From Pleurodeles waltl (lineage: Eukaryota > Chordata > Amphibia > Caudata > Salamandridae), in the NCBI RefSeq assembly GCF_031143425.1, contig NC_090446.1, positions 1,022,275,066 to 1,022,339,065 on the forward strand: a DNA stretch of 64,000 bases. Reading direction: 5' to 3'. This document shows, one piece after another, positions 11,301-22,320 of this stretch (position 1 is the first letter of the stretch; every line of letters starts with the position of its first letter). The position numbers and the translations under genes were made by a program. The notes beneath the pieces are model-generated. The model was given only the letters and a program-made list of their open reading frames with translations. It was not told where the DNA came from and ran no database searches.

Positions 11301-13865
11301 CAGGGATGAGGCACAGGAGGATGCCTGCGGGTGGAGGAGGGCCTCGAACACGCAGACGGCAGCGTGGTCGTGGGGCAGAGGCAGAAGGCAGCAGGTTGGT
11401 GCTGCGGTCGTGAGGGGCGAGTTCAGGACCTGAACCAGGTCCGAACTCGCTCACTGGCGACGCGCAGCGCCAGCCATTAAGAAGGGAGGGGGGAGGGAGG
11501 AGCAGCTGGGAGGCGGGAGGCGGGAGGGAGCGGCAAATGGGGGCGCGAGGGGGGCGGGGCCGCAGGGAAGCAGCGGCTGGGGTCGAGGAGCGCACAAGGG
11601 GCGAAAGGCACAGAAATCGGGCAAAAACAGTCACAAATGCAGGAAAAAACACAATATGGACACAATACTGGCACTAAATACGATCGGGGAGACAGCAATC
11701 AGGGGGGCACAATGGGGCAAAAAGCGCCGGCGGCGAGGCGCAGAAAAGCGGAAAAAAAGCTGAAAAACAAACTTACGGGACGGCGGAAGCGGCACTCGGG
11801 TCAAGTGAGCCCACTAGCCACCAGGGATGAGGCGCAGGAGGATGCCTGCGGGTGGAGGAGGGCCTCGAACACGCAGACGGCAGCGTGGTCGTGGGGCAGA
11901 GGCAGAAGGCAGCAGGTTGGTGCTGCGGTCGTGAGGGGCGAGTTCAGGACCTGAACCAGGTCCGAACTCGCTCACTGGCGACGCGCAGCGCCAGCCATTA
12001 AGAAGGGAGGGGGGAGGGAGGAGCAGCTGGGAGGCGGGAGGCGGGAGGGAGCAGCAAATGGGGGCGCGAGGGGGGCGGGGCCGCAGGGAAGCAGCGGCTG
12101 GGGTCGAGGAGCGCACAAGGGGCGAAAGGCACAGAAATCGGGCAAAAACAGTCACAAATGCAGGAAAAAACACAATATGGACACAATACTGGCACTAAAT
12201 ACGATCGGGGAGACAGCAATCAGGGGGGCACAATGGGGCAAAAAGCGCCGGCGGCGAGGCGCAGAAAAGCGGAAAAAAAGCTGAAAAACAAACTTACGGG
12301 ACGGCGGAAGCGGCACTCGGGTCAAGTGAGCCCACTAGCCACCAGGGATGAGGCGCAGGAGGATGCCTGCGGGTGGAGGAGGGCCTCGAACACGCAGACG
12401 GCAGCGTGGTCGTGGGGCAGAGGCAGAAGGCAGCAGGTTGGCGCTGCGGTCGTGAGGGGCGAGTTCAGGACCTGAACCAGGTCCGAACTCGCTCACTGGC
12501 GACGCGCAGCGCCAGCCATTAAGAAGGGAGGGGGGAGGGAGGAGCAGCTGGGAGGCGGGAGGGAGCGGCAAATGGGGGCGCGAGGGGGGCGGGCCGCAGG
12601 GAAGCAGCGGCTGGGGTCGAGGAGCGCACAAGGGGCGAAAGGCACAGAAATCGGGCAAAAACAGTCACAAATGCAGGAAAAAACACAATATGGACACAAT
12701 ACTGGCACTAAATACGATCGGGGAGACAGCAATCAGGGGGGCACAATGGGGCAAAAAGCGCCGGCGGCGAGGCGCAGAAAAGCGGAAAAAAAGCTGAAAA
12801 ACAAACTTACGGGACGGCGGAAGCGGCACTCGGGTCAAGTGAGCCCACTAGCCACCAGGGATGAGGCGCAGGAGGATGCCTGCGGGTGGAGGAGGGCCTC
12901 GAACACGCAGACGGCAGCGTGGTCGTGGGGCAGAGGCAGAAGGCAGCAGGTTGGTGCTGCGGTCCTGAGGGGCGAGTTCAGGACCTGAACCAGGTCCGAA
13001 CTCGCTCACTGGCGACGCGCAGCGCCAGCCATTAAGAAGGGAGGGGGGAGGGAGGAGCAGCTGGGAGGCGGGAGGCGGGAGGGAGCGGCAAATGGGGGCG
13101 CGAGGGGGGCGGGGTCGCAGGGAAGCAGCGGCTGGGGTCGAGGTGCGCACAAGGGGCGAAAGGCACAGAAATCGGGCAAAAACAGTCACAAATGCAGGAA
13201 AAAACACAATATGGACACAATACTGGCACTAAATACGATCGGGGAGACAGCAATCAGGGGGGCACAATGGGGCAAAAAGCGCCGGCGGCGAGGCGCAGAA
13301 AAGCGGAAAAAAAGCTGAAAAACAAACTTACGGGACGGCGGAAGCGGCACTCGGGTCAAGTGAGCCCACTAGCCACCAGGGATGAGGCGCAGGAGGATGC
13401 CTGCGGGTGGAGGAGGGCCTCGAACACGCAGACGGCAGCGTGGTCGTGGGGCAGAGGCAGAAGGCAGCAGGTTGGTGCTGCGGTCGTGAGGGGCGAGTTC
13501 ATGACCTGAACCAGGTCCGAACTCGCTCACTGGCGACGCGCAGCGCCAGCCATTAAGAAGGGAGGGGGGAGGGAGGAGCAGCTGGGAGGCGGGAGGCGGG
13601 AGGGAGCGGCAAATGGGGGCGCGAGGGGGGCGGGGCCGCAGGGAAGCAGCGGCTGGGGTCGAGGAGCGCACAAGGGGCGAAAGGCACAGAAATCGGGCAA
13701 AAACAGTCACAAATGCAGGAAAAAACACAATATGGACACAATACTGGCACTAAATACGATCGGGGAGACAGCAATCAGGGGGGCACAATGGGGCAAAAAA
13801 CGCCAGCGGCGAGGCGCAGAAAAGCGGAAAAAAAGCTGAAAAACAAACTTACGGGACGGCGGAAG
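8333..13865. repeat. 521-bp satellite array, 10 full units plus a partial
   Basis: The landmark gacgcgcagcgcc occurs at 8333, 8861, 9375, 9896, 10417 (GTGACGCG variant), 10938 (GATGCG variant), 11459, 11980, 12501, 13014 and 13535. Spacings are 528, 514, then six of 521, then 513, 521, and a final partial of 331 bp. Most of the length variation is a changing number of a 7-bp gggaggc-type repeat just after the landmark. Units differ by only a few substitutions, implying recent amplification or homogenisation. Each unit contains a hairpin-forming inverted repeat (first at 8819-8852). The long open frames on both strands repeat with the array and are composition artefacts. Confidence 0.95.
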
Positions 13866-14005
13866 TATATGGGTATATGGGCGACAGATGCTTCCGGGGG
13901 GGGAGTATGGGGAGGGGGGGAGTTTAGAGGGGAGGGGAAGTTTAAGTTAGGTTCAAGAGGCGACAAGTTAGTTAGCCTGGTTTGTAGATTTAAAATTTCA
14001 CGGTC
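13866..14005 (+). other. L1 copy 1 spacer, right part, leading into ORF2
   Basis: G-rich, non-coding sequence (tatatgggtatatgggcg, then runs of G) between the abrupt end of the satellite at 13865 and the ORF2 start. The array stops in mid-unit, after ggcggaag, where other units continue with cggcactcggg. Confidence 0.55.
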
Positions 14006-17000
14006 ATGTCCGAAACGGTCATCCCTGGGCCGGCTCCCGCACATCCAAACATGCCCAACAGTGTCACACCTCACGCTTGGCCCTCAGTAACCCAGGTCCT
14101 CTCCTGGAATGTAAACGGCCTGTTAGACAAGATCAAAAGATCAGCAGTATTTAACACCCTCCGCAGGTACTCCCCCTCAGTAGTTCTACTACAAGAGACC
14201 CATCTTCTTGGGTCCAGATGCCCTATGCTTGCGAGAGGAGGATACGATAGGGTATACCATGCGGGGTTTTCCAGAGGTTCTAGAGGAGTGGCCATTCTGC
14301 TCCACCGATCTCTGCCCATGGTAATCACTTCCACGCAATCTGACTCACAAGGTAGATTCATGGTGGTCACGGGGACTCTTCACGGACAACCGCTAAACTT
14401 GGTATGCGCATATGCGCCCCCGGCAAATCTCGACTCCTTCCTCCTTTCGCTCCACCGAGTAACCTCAGGATTACCCCAAGGAACTACCTTACTGGGAGGC
14501 GACTTTAACGCGGTCCTTGACCCAAGGCTGGACATCTCTGGAGAAGCTACCATACATAGATCCAAGCGGGCCTCAGCCCTAAGTAGTTGGGCGGAGAGCC
14601 TCGGCTTGTGTGAGGTGTGGCGCACCTGTCATCCCAGAGAACGCCAATACACACATACCTCGGCAGCCCACCAGACGCAATCCAGAATAGACCTGGTGTT
14701 CATGCCCGCCCTAGATTTCTAAAAAGTAGCAGGGGCTGAGATCCTTCCACGGGGGGTTTCCGATCATGCGCCAATACGGATCCGGCTGGGTAGAGCAGAC
14801 CCTCCCAGACGGCCTATGTGGCGCTTTAACGTGTGGCACTTACAAGATACAGAGTACACTCAAGAGATCAGGTTGCACCTCGACCAATATTTCGAATTAA
14901 ATGAAGGCTCGGTTCGGTCCCCAGGAATGCTATGGGCTGCTTGCAAGGCCACTATTAGAGGACATGCTAGAAGCCTTCTTCGGTCCCGTGAACGAGATCA
15001 TGATTCCCAAATCACCGAGCTAGAGAACAAGGCCCGGAGTCTCGAATGCCAACATATAAACTTGGCATTGGCCACGATCATGAGGAAACTGACCAGGGTA
15101 AGAGAAGATATTAAACATTTAATGCTAGATTCGGCCAAGCACATGTGGAGAGCCTCAGCAGGCCGAATTTATGGATGGGGGGATAAAAACGGGAAACTAT
15201 TGCATTGGCTGGCCACCCGCCCCATGGCTAACAGAATTATACCGGAGATCTTAGATGACTCAGGCACCCTTGTCAAAACAGCAGTGGAAATCGCACATAG
15301 CTTCGCCTCCTACTACGCCCGTCTATACGCCATGCATCCACGCCCTGCTGTTGAGAGAGAGTCCCCCCCTACTAAATGAGATTACCCTTCCCGGGGTAAC
15401 CCCAAAGGCGAGAGACAGACTGGACGAGGCCATCGGTCTTGTGGAAGTCTGCAGCGCAATATCGGGACTGGCATCAGGCAAAACACCAGGCCCCGACGGC
15501 TTTCCAGCGGAATTTTATAGTAAATGTAGCGATATTTTGGGTCCCCACCTGCTCAACATGTACGAAGAAGCGGAGAATCAGGGCCGCTTCCCAACAGAGA
15601 TTGACCAAGCCACTATTGTGGTGATCCCCAAAACTCAACCCCCATCACGACAATGTTCAGCGTACCGGCCTATCTCGCTCCTAAATGTGGAAGTCAAGGT
15701 GCTCTCTTCGATCCTTGCTTCCAGACTGAGGGAGGTAATGCCCACGCTGGTGCACCCTGACCAGTGTGGTTTTATGCCCACTCGTAGCACAAGGCACTGC
15801 ATCAGACGACTACATCTTGCTTTGGCGCACCGCAAAATGCTATCGCATATGCAGTTGGCATTGCTTTTACTAGACTTCGAAAAAGCCTTTGATACGGTAG
15901 ATTGGTCCTTCCTCAATCAGGTCTTATCTAAAAACGGGCTCGGACCTAGATTCCGAGGACTGGTGAAACTCCTAGACTCTAATCCGACGGCTCGAATCAG
16001 GGTGAATGGAGTAGTCTCCGACCCAATCCCCATTGGCCGTGGGACCCGACAGGGATGCCCGTTATCTCCCCTGCTCTTTGCACTAGTGATAGAGCCACTG
16101 GCGATACTAATGAGAAACGACCCACTGATCGAGGGCTGGCACTGGCCCTCTGGGTCGGAAGACAGAGTGGCTTTGTACGCAGATGATGTGCTCCTGTATA
16201 TCTCCAACCCATCCAAAAGCAGCCCACGCGTCCTAGAGATCCTTAGACTTTTCACGGAAGCCTCAGGGCTGACCCTGAACCCAGCCAAATCTTTACTGAT
16301 CCCCCTTCATCGCTCGCACGACTGTATAGATTGGCAACGGAATATCCCGATACGGAGAAACAGCTTTAAATACCTCGGGATACATATCTCACTTCTCCCC
16401 GAGCTAGCGTGGGAACTCAATGTCACACCGCTTTCAAGGAAAATCAAAACCGACCTTCTATGCTGGAGGGCCCTCCCCCTGAGTCTACTTGGCAGAATAG
16501 CGCTGTACAAGATGATGATTCTCCCCAGGATCTTATACCTCCTGCAGAATTTTCCACACCCTTTCCCCGTGAGATGGTTCAGGGAGATGGACTCTTTAGC
16601 ACGCCAATTCATATGGAGTGGCTCACGTACAAGACTGTCGCTAAAAACCTGTCAGAGGGATGTTTATGAGGGTGGACTGGGCATGTTGAATATTCAATAC
16701 TATTATCTAGCAATGCACATACTTGTAATTAATGACTGGATGGGAGGTGGATGGACAGACCCCGCATACCAACTAGAATTGCAGGCAATGGGCTATCCAC
16801 AGATCCTTGGCATACTCTACGGGAACCCGATAACCCGGGATATTCCAGATGTGACCAAAGTGGTACTTCTGGGATGGCGTACAGCCCAGAAAGTGACGGG
16901 GTGGTGGGGACGCCTAACCCAACAAACCCCGCTATGGCAGGGGAAGCAGCTGACGCACGTAGCAGGTCTGGAGGGCTTCCTGAAATGGGACACCATAGGG

Positions 17001-17836
17001 ATCTCCACGCTGGGAGACATTTGGAGTGGGACACATATACGATCTTTTCAAGACCTCCAGAAACAATATTCCTTAAACAAAACACAATTCCACCGATATC
17101 TCCAACTACGTCATGCCCTACTAGTCCACCTACAGACAGGAGACACCATACCCGAACACAGCCCCATGGAAGCCAAGGCACTGATGGGAGTCCTGGGAAG
17201 GGGAGGGGTTTCTCAGATTTACCGCACCTTAATCACCGCCATAATTTAATCAGACCCCTAAGAGAGCTTCGCCAAAGGTGGGAGACTTGGGTGGGACCCA
17301 TGGAGGAAGCGGACTGGACAGAAGCACTAATGGCCCCACGCTCCCTAACAATGGCCACACGCTTCCGTTTAATACAATCCTATTTCCTTCATGCCGCATA
17401 CCTCACACCCACCATGTTACATAAAGCAGGCCTCCGCCCCACAGCGGAATGCCCCCGCTGCAGATATCATACAGCGGATTTCTACCACATGGTATGGACA
17501 TGTCCGATTATAATGGCCTATTGGGAAAAGGTGGTGCATGAGACATCTGGGGTCCTACAGATGGAGGTAAAGAGGTTGCCATTGCCCCTCCTTCTCGGGG
17601 TGATGGGAGATACAGAGCTACGAAGAGCAGATCGGTCCTTCTTAGGGGTGGCATGTCTGGTGGCCAAAAGGGACATAATGGCAGACTGGAAGGCCAGGGT
17701 GGCTCCGGCACTGGCTAAGTGGAGACGGGGAGTGGATTGGTGTGCGCAGCGAGAGAAACTTGTATACAAGGCCAGAGGTTGCTTACACAAACATAAGAAG
17801 ATATGGGGGAAATGGGAGGATGTAGCGGGCCTTTAA
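14006..17836 (+). pseudogene. L1 ORF2 (endonuclease, reverse transcriptase), three breaks
   Basis: The frame opens at 14006 with an AP-endonuclease domain (SWNVNGL, QETHLL, GDFNAVLD, SRIDLVF). An in-frame TAA at 14720-14722 ends it, but the same frame resumes directly and runs to about 15360. There a run of seven C (15363-15369) shifts the frame into the reverse transcriptase: GKTPGPDGFPAEFY, AYRPISLLN, LLDFEKAFDTVDW, GTRQGCPLSPLLFAL and the catalytic YADDVLLY near 16180-16200. A second shift between about 17220 and 17255 leads into the C-terminal part, with a Cys/His cluster (CPRC...H...H...C, near 17450-17510). All catalytic motifs are intact. The product would nick target DNA and copy L1 RNA in place. 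As read it is a pseudogene with few lesions. Confidence 0.9.
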
Positions 17837-17983
17837 GAGGGGATGGAGAGCAACATTAGTGATGAAAACGGCAGGGACCGAGGACTTGACCATTACTGTT
17901 TTGATGCCCGTTGGCAACATGTTGTATTGTATCCATAATTGTTCTATGCAAAATTTAATAAAATCTCTTTATCAAAAAAAAAA
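17837..17983 (+). terminator. L1 copy 1 3' UTR, polyadenylation signal and A tail
   Basis: About 140 bp follow the ORF2 stop. AATAAAATC (near 17957) precedes atcaaaaaaaaaa at the element edge, the expected 3' end of a retrotransposed transcript, followed directly by the target duplication TTGGCATG. Confidence 0.75.
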
Positions 17984-20488
17984 TTGGCATGGGTAGATTA
18001 TGTGGAAAAAAGTTATGGAGCCCTAAGCGTGAACTACTCCAAATAGCCAAAAAAGGGCTCGGCACTGGGGGAGAAAGGGCCCAGCAGCTAAGGGGTTAAT
18101 ATGCTATGCTATCAATAGCCTGTTTTTGATATTTAGGGTACACACCATGTGATTTTATGTAAAGTAATATGTGGATGTTTTTACATATTAAAGCACAATC
18201 AATCAACTTTCCACAATCTAACTTTAAATCCTATCATTTGGAAGGGATTGAAAGCATAGGGGTGTAGAGTTGTAGTCTGGCTCGCAGCATTAGATATTTT
18301 CTAAACTACTCAAGCTTTGTGAACTGCAAAGCTTCTAAAGTTATTTTGAAAAAAAATAAGGTGGCATCATCTTACAGCCCTCACTCCAACCTATTACCTC
18401 AATTGATGGATTTCCAACCTCCACACACAACATTTCTTTTTCTGGAAGATCACCTAACCGGGACATTCTACATCAGGAAATTAGCACACCTGAAAGGCCC
18501 AAAAGGATAAACCTTACCTCACGTAAAGTTAGGAAACTTCATCTGCTTCGTACTCCTTACAAGGTCCTACTTCGTAAGTAAAGATTTAATTCAACTTGCC
18601 ACTAATTTAAAGTAACTTTCCAAAGAACTTGGTACATACCCATCAAGAACATTTTGGGAAATCAGTGGCGACCAGTCTGTTTTAAACAGTTTAGGCCTGA
18701 AAAAATGGTGAAAACTATATAGAATTTAGATATCATTTTATCTTATAGGGGAAGTTGAGAAGGCCCCACAATGAATTGCACTGTAAAGGTGTGATGACAG
18801 AAGATACATAGTTTAAATACATTTGGTCAAAAACACCAGTCAAAACTGCATGGACTTGAAGCAGGCTTCGACAGTGGCATACATCCCACACACATATGCA
18901 GGTTGTGTAAAAGGTGTTGCACAAAAGGAAATCTTTGTAAGACATCGACCAGCACGACAGGTAGGCATGGTAAAGGATAGGTGATTGTGTGAGCCCGGGA
19001 TAGGTGTATTTGTGGTCTGTGGTCCAGCTGAGGACACTAGTTCCATCTCCAGTTAGAGGAACCATAGAAAAGCAGGCAGCAGCACTGTCTCTAAGGCTCA
19101 GAGTGGTGGTTTCATAATTTGCATCTAGGTTCCTACTTCGTGACTACATCTTTCTGTGATGACGCTTGTATGTACCTTACATTTGGATGCTACAGAGTCC
19201 TTCACTTATAGAATTGTGGACATTCTCCACTCTTCAATATGCAGTAGACTCCATGCATAGAGTCCGCACGGTGGCACCGCCTATGTGCTTAACATTGCTT
19301 GGAGGACCATGCAGTTTTCTGAGTGGTGAATATAGAAAGCATAGAAGCCTGCCATGTGTTCTGGCTGGTATGCATTAAAAGAGATGGCATCAGCACTTCG
19401 CACCAAGCGCATAAAGTAACAAAACATAAGGGGCTGCCATTGTTAATCAATTTGCAAAATGCAATGTGGATCAAGTAATGACAGTTAGACCTTATCAGGA
19501 TTTGGCTGGGCTATCAACTAAGGAAAGAAATGCTCCCCCCTGACTCCCTAAGGCACAAAGAAACATCACAATTTTGCATTGTGAATTGCCATTTCAAGAT
19601 ATATGGGCAGCTGTGGTATTTAGGCCAGGGCTCTGTTGGAACCTAGGAAATCCTTTCAGGGTCAGACATTTCTGAAAGGAAGGCACCTAGGGTCCCCTGG
19701 GGTGGTGTGCTTTGTGTGGATCCCAATATCTTTTCTTACCCCGAATGCCTTGCAAATACCAAACTGTGGCTAAATTACAGATTTCCCTCATGCCGGAATC
19801 TGTGAGGATCCATTAAATTCCGGCTACCCAGTGTTCCCACACTTATTCCAATAAAAACACAATCCCCAATGTTAACCAAGTATTATGCATTTAGTATATT
19901 ATTACACGGGACCTCATAAGGGCAATTTATTTGCTATGACAATACATTAGATAAAGCAGAATTTCAATGGTGTCAATACATTTCAAAAAGGAGATTCATA
20001 CTACATAGATATTAAATTACATTATATAAACATCTGAAAATATTAGTTGATGTTCTGTGGAGATGTCTAGAGAGGTCAATTCTAATACAAATGCTTTCTG
20101 CCTCAGATGCCCTGAATATGGTTTCCACAATATTTGGTTGAAGGAAATGAATCTTCAGCATGTTGACCCTGGCAGTGTTATCTAGATATTAAACCCTTTG
20201 TGATATGGCAGACTAGATTGGGTAATTACAGATTCACACTAGCTAATTAGGGTATTTGCATCCTTCGGCAATAGGAGGATTACCCTACAAAAACTACCTG
20301 CCTCTTCAAACAAAATAAAGATCTCTGGAGCAGATACATTATCTCACCAGGCTATATTTCACAACAGGCCAGTGTAGGCTGGAGCAATAACAGTCAAATG
20401 GAAGTCGTACCTCACTCTGTCCCAAAACAATAAGCTAATCAAAGCACTATGCCTTATTGAAATTTGGAGTTTCCTGACTGGACATTCT
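17984..20488. other. Gene-free sequence, no feature recognised
   Basis: About 2.5 kb of AT-rich DNA. The first ~120 bp continue the repeat that was split by L1 #1 (shared TTGGCATG, then ggcccagcagctaaggggtt). The rest has only short frames without domains, and I see no terminal repeats, RNA gene or tandem structure. Confidence 0.5.
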
Positions 20489-21355
20489 GGTGGTCATTAC
20501 AACCCTGGAGGTCAGTGTTAAAGCGAAAGTAAAACCGCAAACAGGCCAGCGGTAAAAAAAATGGAATCACGACCATGGCGGAAACCGCCAACATAGACAG
20601 CTACTTTAACACTCCGACCACCACGGCGATACAAACAAAGACAGCGGTGCTAACTGCCAACAGACAGGCGGAAGACAATGTACCGCCCACAGTATTACAA
20701 CAGGCCAATCCACCACCTTTTCTGGGGCGTATTCACCGTGAACAAAAACACGGCGTAAACAGGACTTGGAAGGGAAAACACTCACCTCTACACACCCCAC
20801 GAGGAACCAGGACGCCATGGAACGGGAACTCCAGATTCTACCTGCCTTTGTCTTCCTGCTCCTCTACCAGGAGCACGAACGCCGGCGGCGACGACCACGG
20901 TGAGTACTGCACCTACGACACAAGGGAGGGGGGAGGGAAAAAAGAGTGACACACACACGCAACACCCCCACCCACACCCCCACCCTCACCCACTACAACA
21001 CACACACTAATACATATTGATACATTACAGTTACACCCCCCCAAACCCGCCGGAAGAATGCAAAGACAAAAGGAAATTATTTGAACGTTTGTAATCTATT
21101 AAAATCCAGTACTCAAAAATATATATACACTACAAACAAATATATACACCAAGAATACAAGTCGAGGTATTGCACCATTAAAGTCCATGGACCACTGGGC
21201 CCAAAATGCATGGGCGTGGCCCACACTCAATACCCGATCAAAACGGAGAGAACACTGCAGGGGCATCTGATAGAAATACAACAGGCACCTCAGGGGGAAG
21301 GGAAGGGGGGGCCCTCAGCCGGATGAGTGCACAATGCCAGATCCATGAGGGAGCT
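20489..21355. other. Harbinger copy 1 left end, non-coding
   Basis: Subterminal sequence between the inverted repeat and the minisatellite. It has a CA-rich simple repeat near 20950-21010 and aligns throughout with 45880-46740 of copy 2. No gene is supported; the open frame at 20575-20949 is not conserved in copy 2 beyond the general sequence similarity. Confidence 0.6.
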
Positions 21356-22035
21356 CCATGCCCATTGATGTATCCTGGGGAGTGCAAAGCCACAGTCTCT
21401 CAAGTCTCTCCAGTGGGTGGGTTTCCCACTGCTTCATCCTGGGAAGTGCAAAGCCACAGTCTCTCAAGTGGATAACAGTCTCCACTGGTTTTGGAGGGGG
21501 CTTTGTGCCCAGAGTGCTTCATCCTGCCAAGGACTGAGGTAGTGGATGTCTTTCTCCACTGGTTCTGGAGGGGGCTTTGTTCCCAGAGTGCTTCATCCTG
21601 CCAAGGACAGAGGTAGTGGATGTCTTTCTCCACTTGTTCTGGAAGGGGCTTTGTGCCCAGAGTGCTTCATCCTGCCAAGGCCAGAGGTAGGTGATGTCTT
21701 TCTCCACTGGTTCTGGAGGGGGCTTTGTGCCCAGAGTGCTTCATCCTGCCAAGGACAGAGGTAGTGGATGTCTTTCTCCACTGGTTCTGGAGAGGGCTTT
21801 GTGCCCAGAGTGCTTCATCCTGCCAAGGACAGAGGTAGTGGATGTCTTTCTCCACTGGTTCTGCAGGGGGCTTTCTGCCCAGAGTGCTTCATCCTGCCAA
21901 GGACAGAGGTAGTGGATGTCTAACTCCACTGGTTCTGGATGGGGCTTTGTGCCCAGAGTGCTTCATCCTGCCAAGGACAGAGGTAGTGGATGTCTTCATC
22001 CACTGGTTCTGGAGGGGGCTTTGTCCCCAGAGAGC
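21356..22035. repeat. 62-bp and 74-bp minisatellites of Harbinger copy 1
   Basis: About two units of a 62-bp repeat (cctggggagtgcaaagccac...) are followed by eight units of a 74-bp repeat marked by ctccactggttctgg, spaced 74 bp from about 21480 to 22000. Copy 2 has the same two repeats, with eight 74-bp units but about eight 62-bp units. Similar open frames in every unit arise because 74 is not a multiple of 3, so the frame changes from unit to unit; I do not consider them coding. Confidence 0.88.
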
Positions 22036-22084
22036 TACAACCTGCTTGTGGCGGACAAAGCAGCGTCGGAGCTTTCTGCGCTCA

Positions 22085-22320
22085 TTGGCCTGCAGTGCTG
22101 GTGGTGGCGGTGTCCTTGGCAGCGGTGCTGGTGGCAGTGGTGTCCTTGGCAGCGGTGCTGGTGGCGGCGGTGTCCTGTGAAGCGGTGCTGGTGGCGGCGG
22201 TGTCCTGTGAAGCGGTGCTGGTGGCTGCGGTGTCTGGGAAGCGGTGCTGGTGGCGGCGGTATCCTGTGAAGCGGTGCTGGTGGCGGCGGTGTCCTGGGCA
22301 GCGGTGCCGGTGGCGGTCTT
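22085..22320 (-). repeat. 30-bp in-frame repeats in the Myb-A tail
   Basis: About eight copies of a 30-bp unit (plus strand ggtgctggtggcggcggtgtc plus a variable end) encode a 10-residue repeat of the type DTAATSTASQ on the minus strand. A unit length divisible by three keeps the frame, unlike the adjacent 74-bp units, which suggests expansion under coding constraint. Copy 2 has only a short, degenerate equivalent near 48045-48140. Confidence 0.65.

Larger units (their letters stand above)
5487..17983 (+). mobile_element. L1-type LINE copy 1, near full length, with a satellite array inside
   Basis: The element runs from a GC-rich 5' UTR through ORF1 (6671-7771), a spacer, ORF2 (14006-17836) and a short 3' UTR with AATAAAATC just before an oligo(A) tail ending at 17983. 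TTGGCATG lies at both edges (5479-5486 and 17984-17991), as expected for target-primed insertion, with imperfect extension into the A tract. Without the 5.9 kb of foreign repeat at 7991-13865 it would be about 6.6 kb, the usual L1 size. ORF1 is intact and ORF2 carries three breaks, so this copy is fairly young but not autonomous as read. Confidence 0.9.

Noticed and set aside
8109..14090. Many long, near-identical open frames on both strands across 8.1-14.1 kb
   Set aside because: They recur with the 521-bp satellite period in several frames at once, have no recognisable domain, and follow from high GC content; not genes.
16751..17836. 361-residue frame as a separate gene
   Set aside because: Only its last two thirds are meaningful; it is the C-terminal part of L1 ORF2 after a frameshift, and its first part is a shadow frame of the reverse transcriptase.
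21400..22030. Repeated short proteins of the SFSTGSGGG/MEKDIHYLCPWQ type on opposite strands
   Set aside because: They are translations of 74-bp minisatellite units; the unit length is not a multiple of three and both strands are open by composition.
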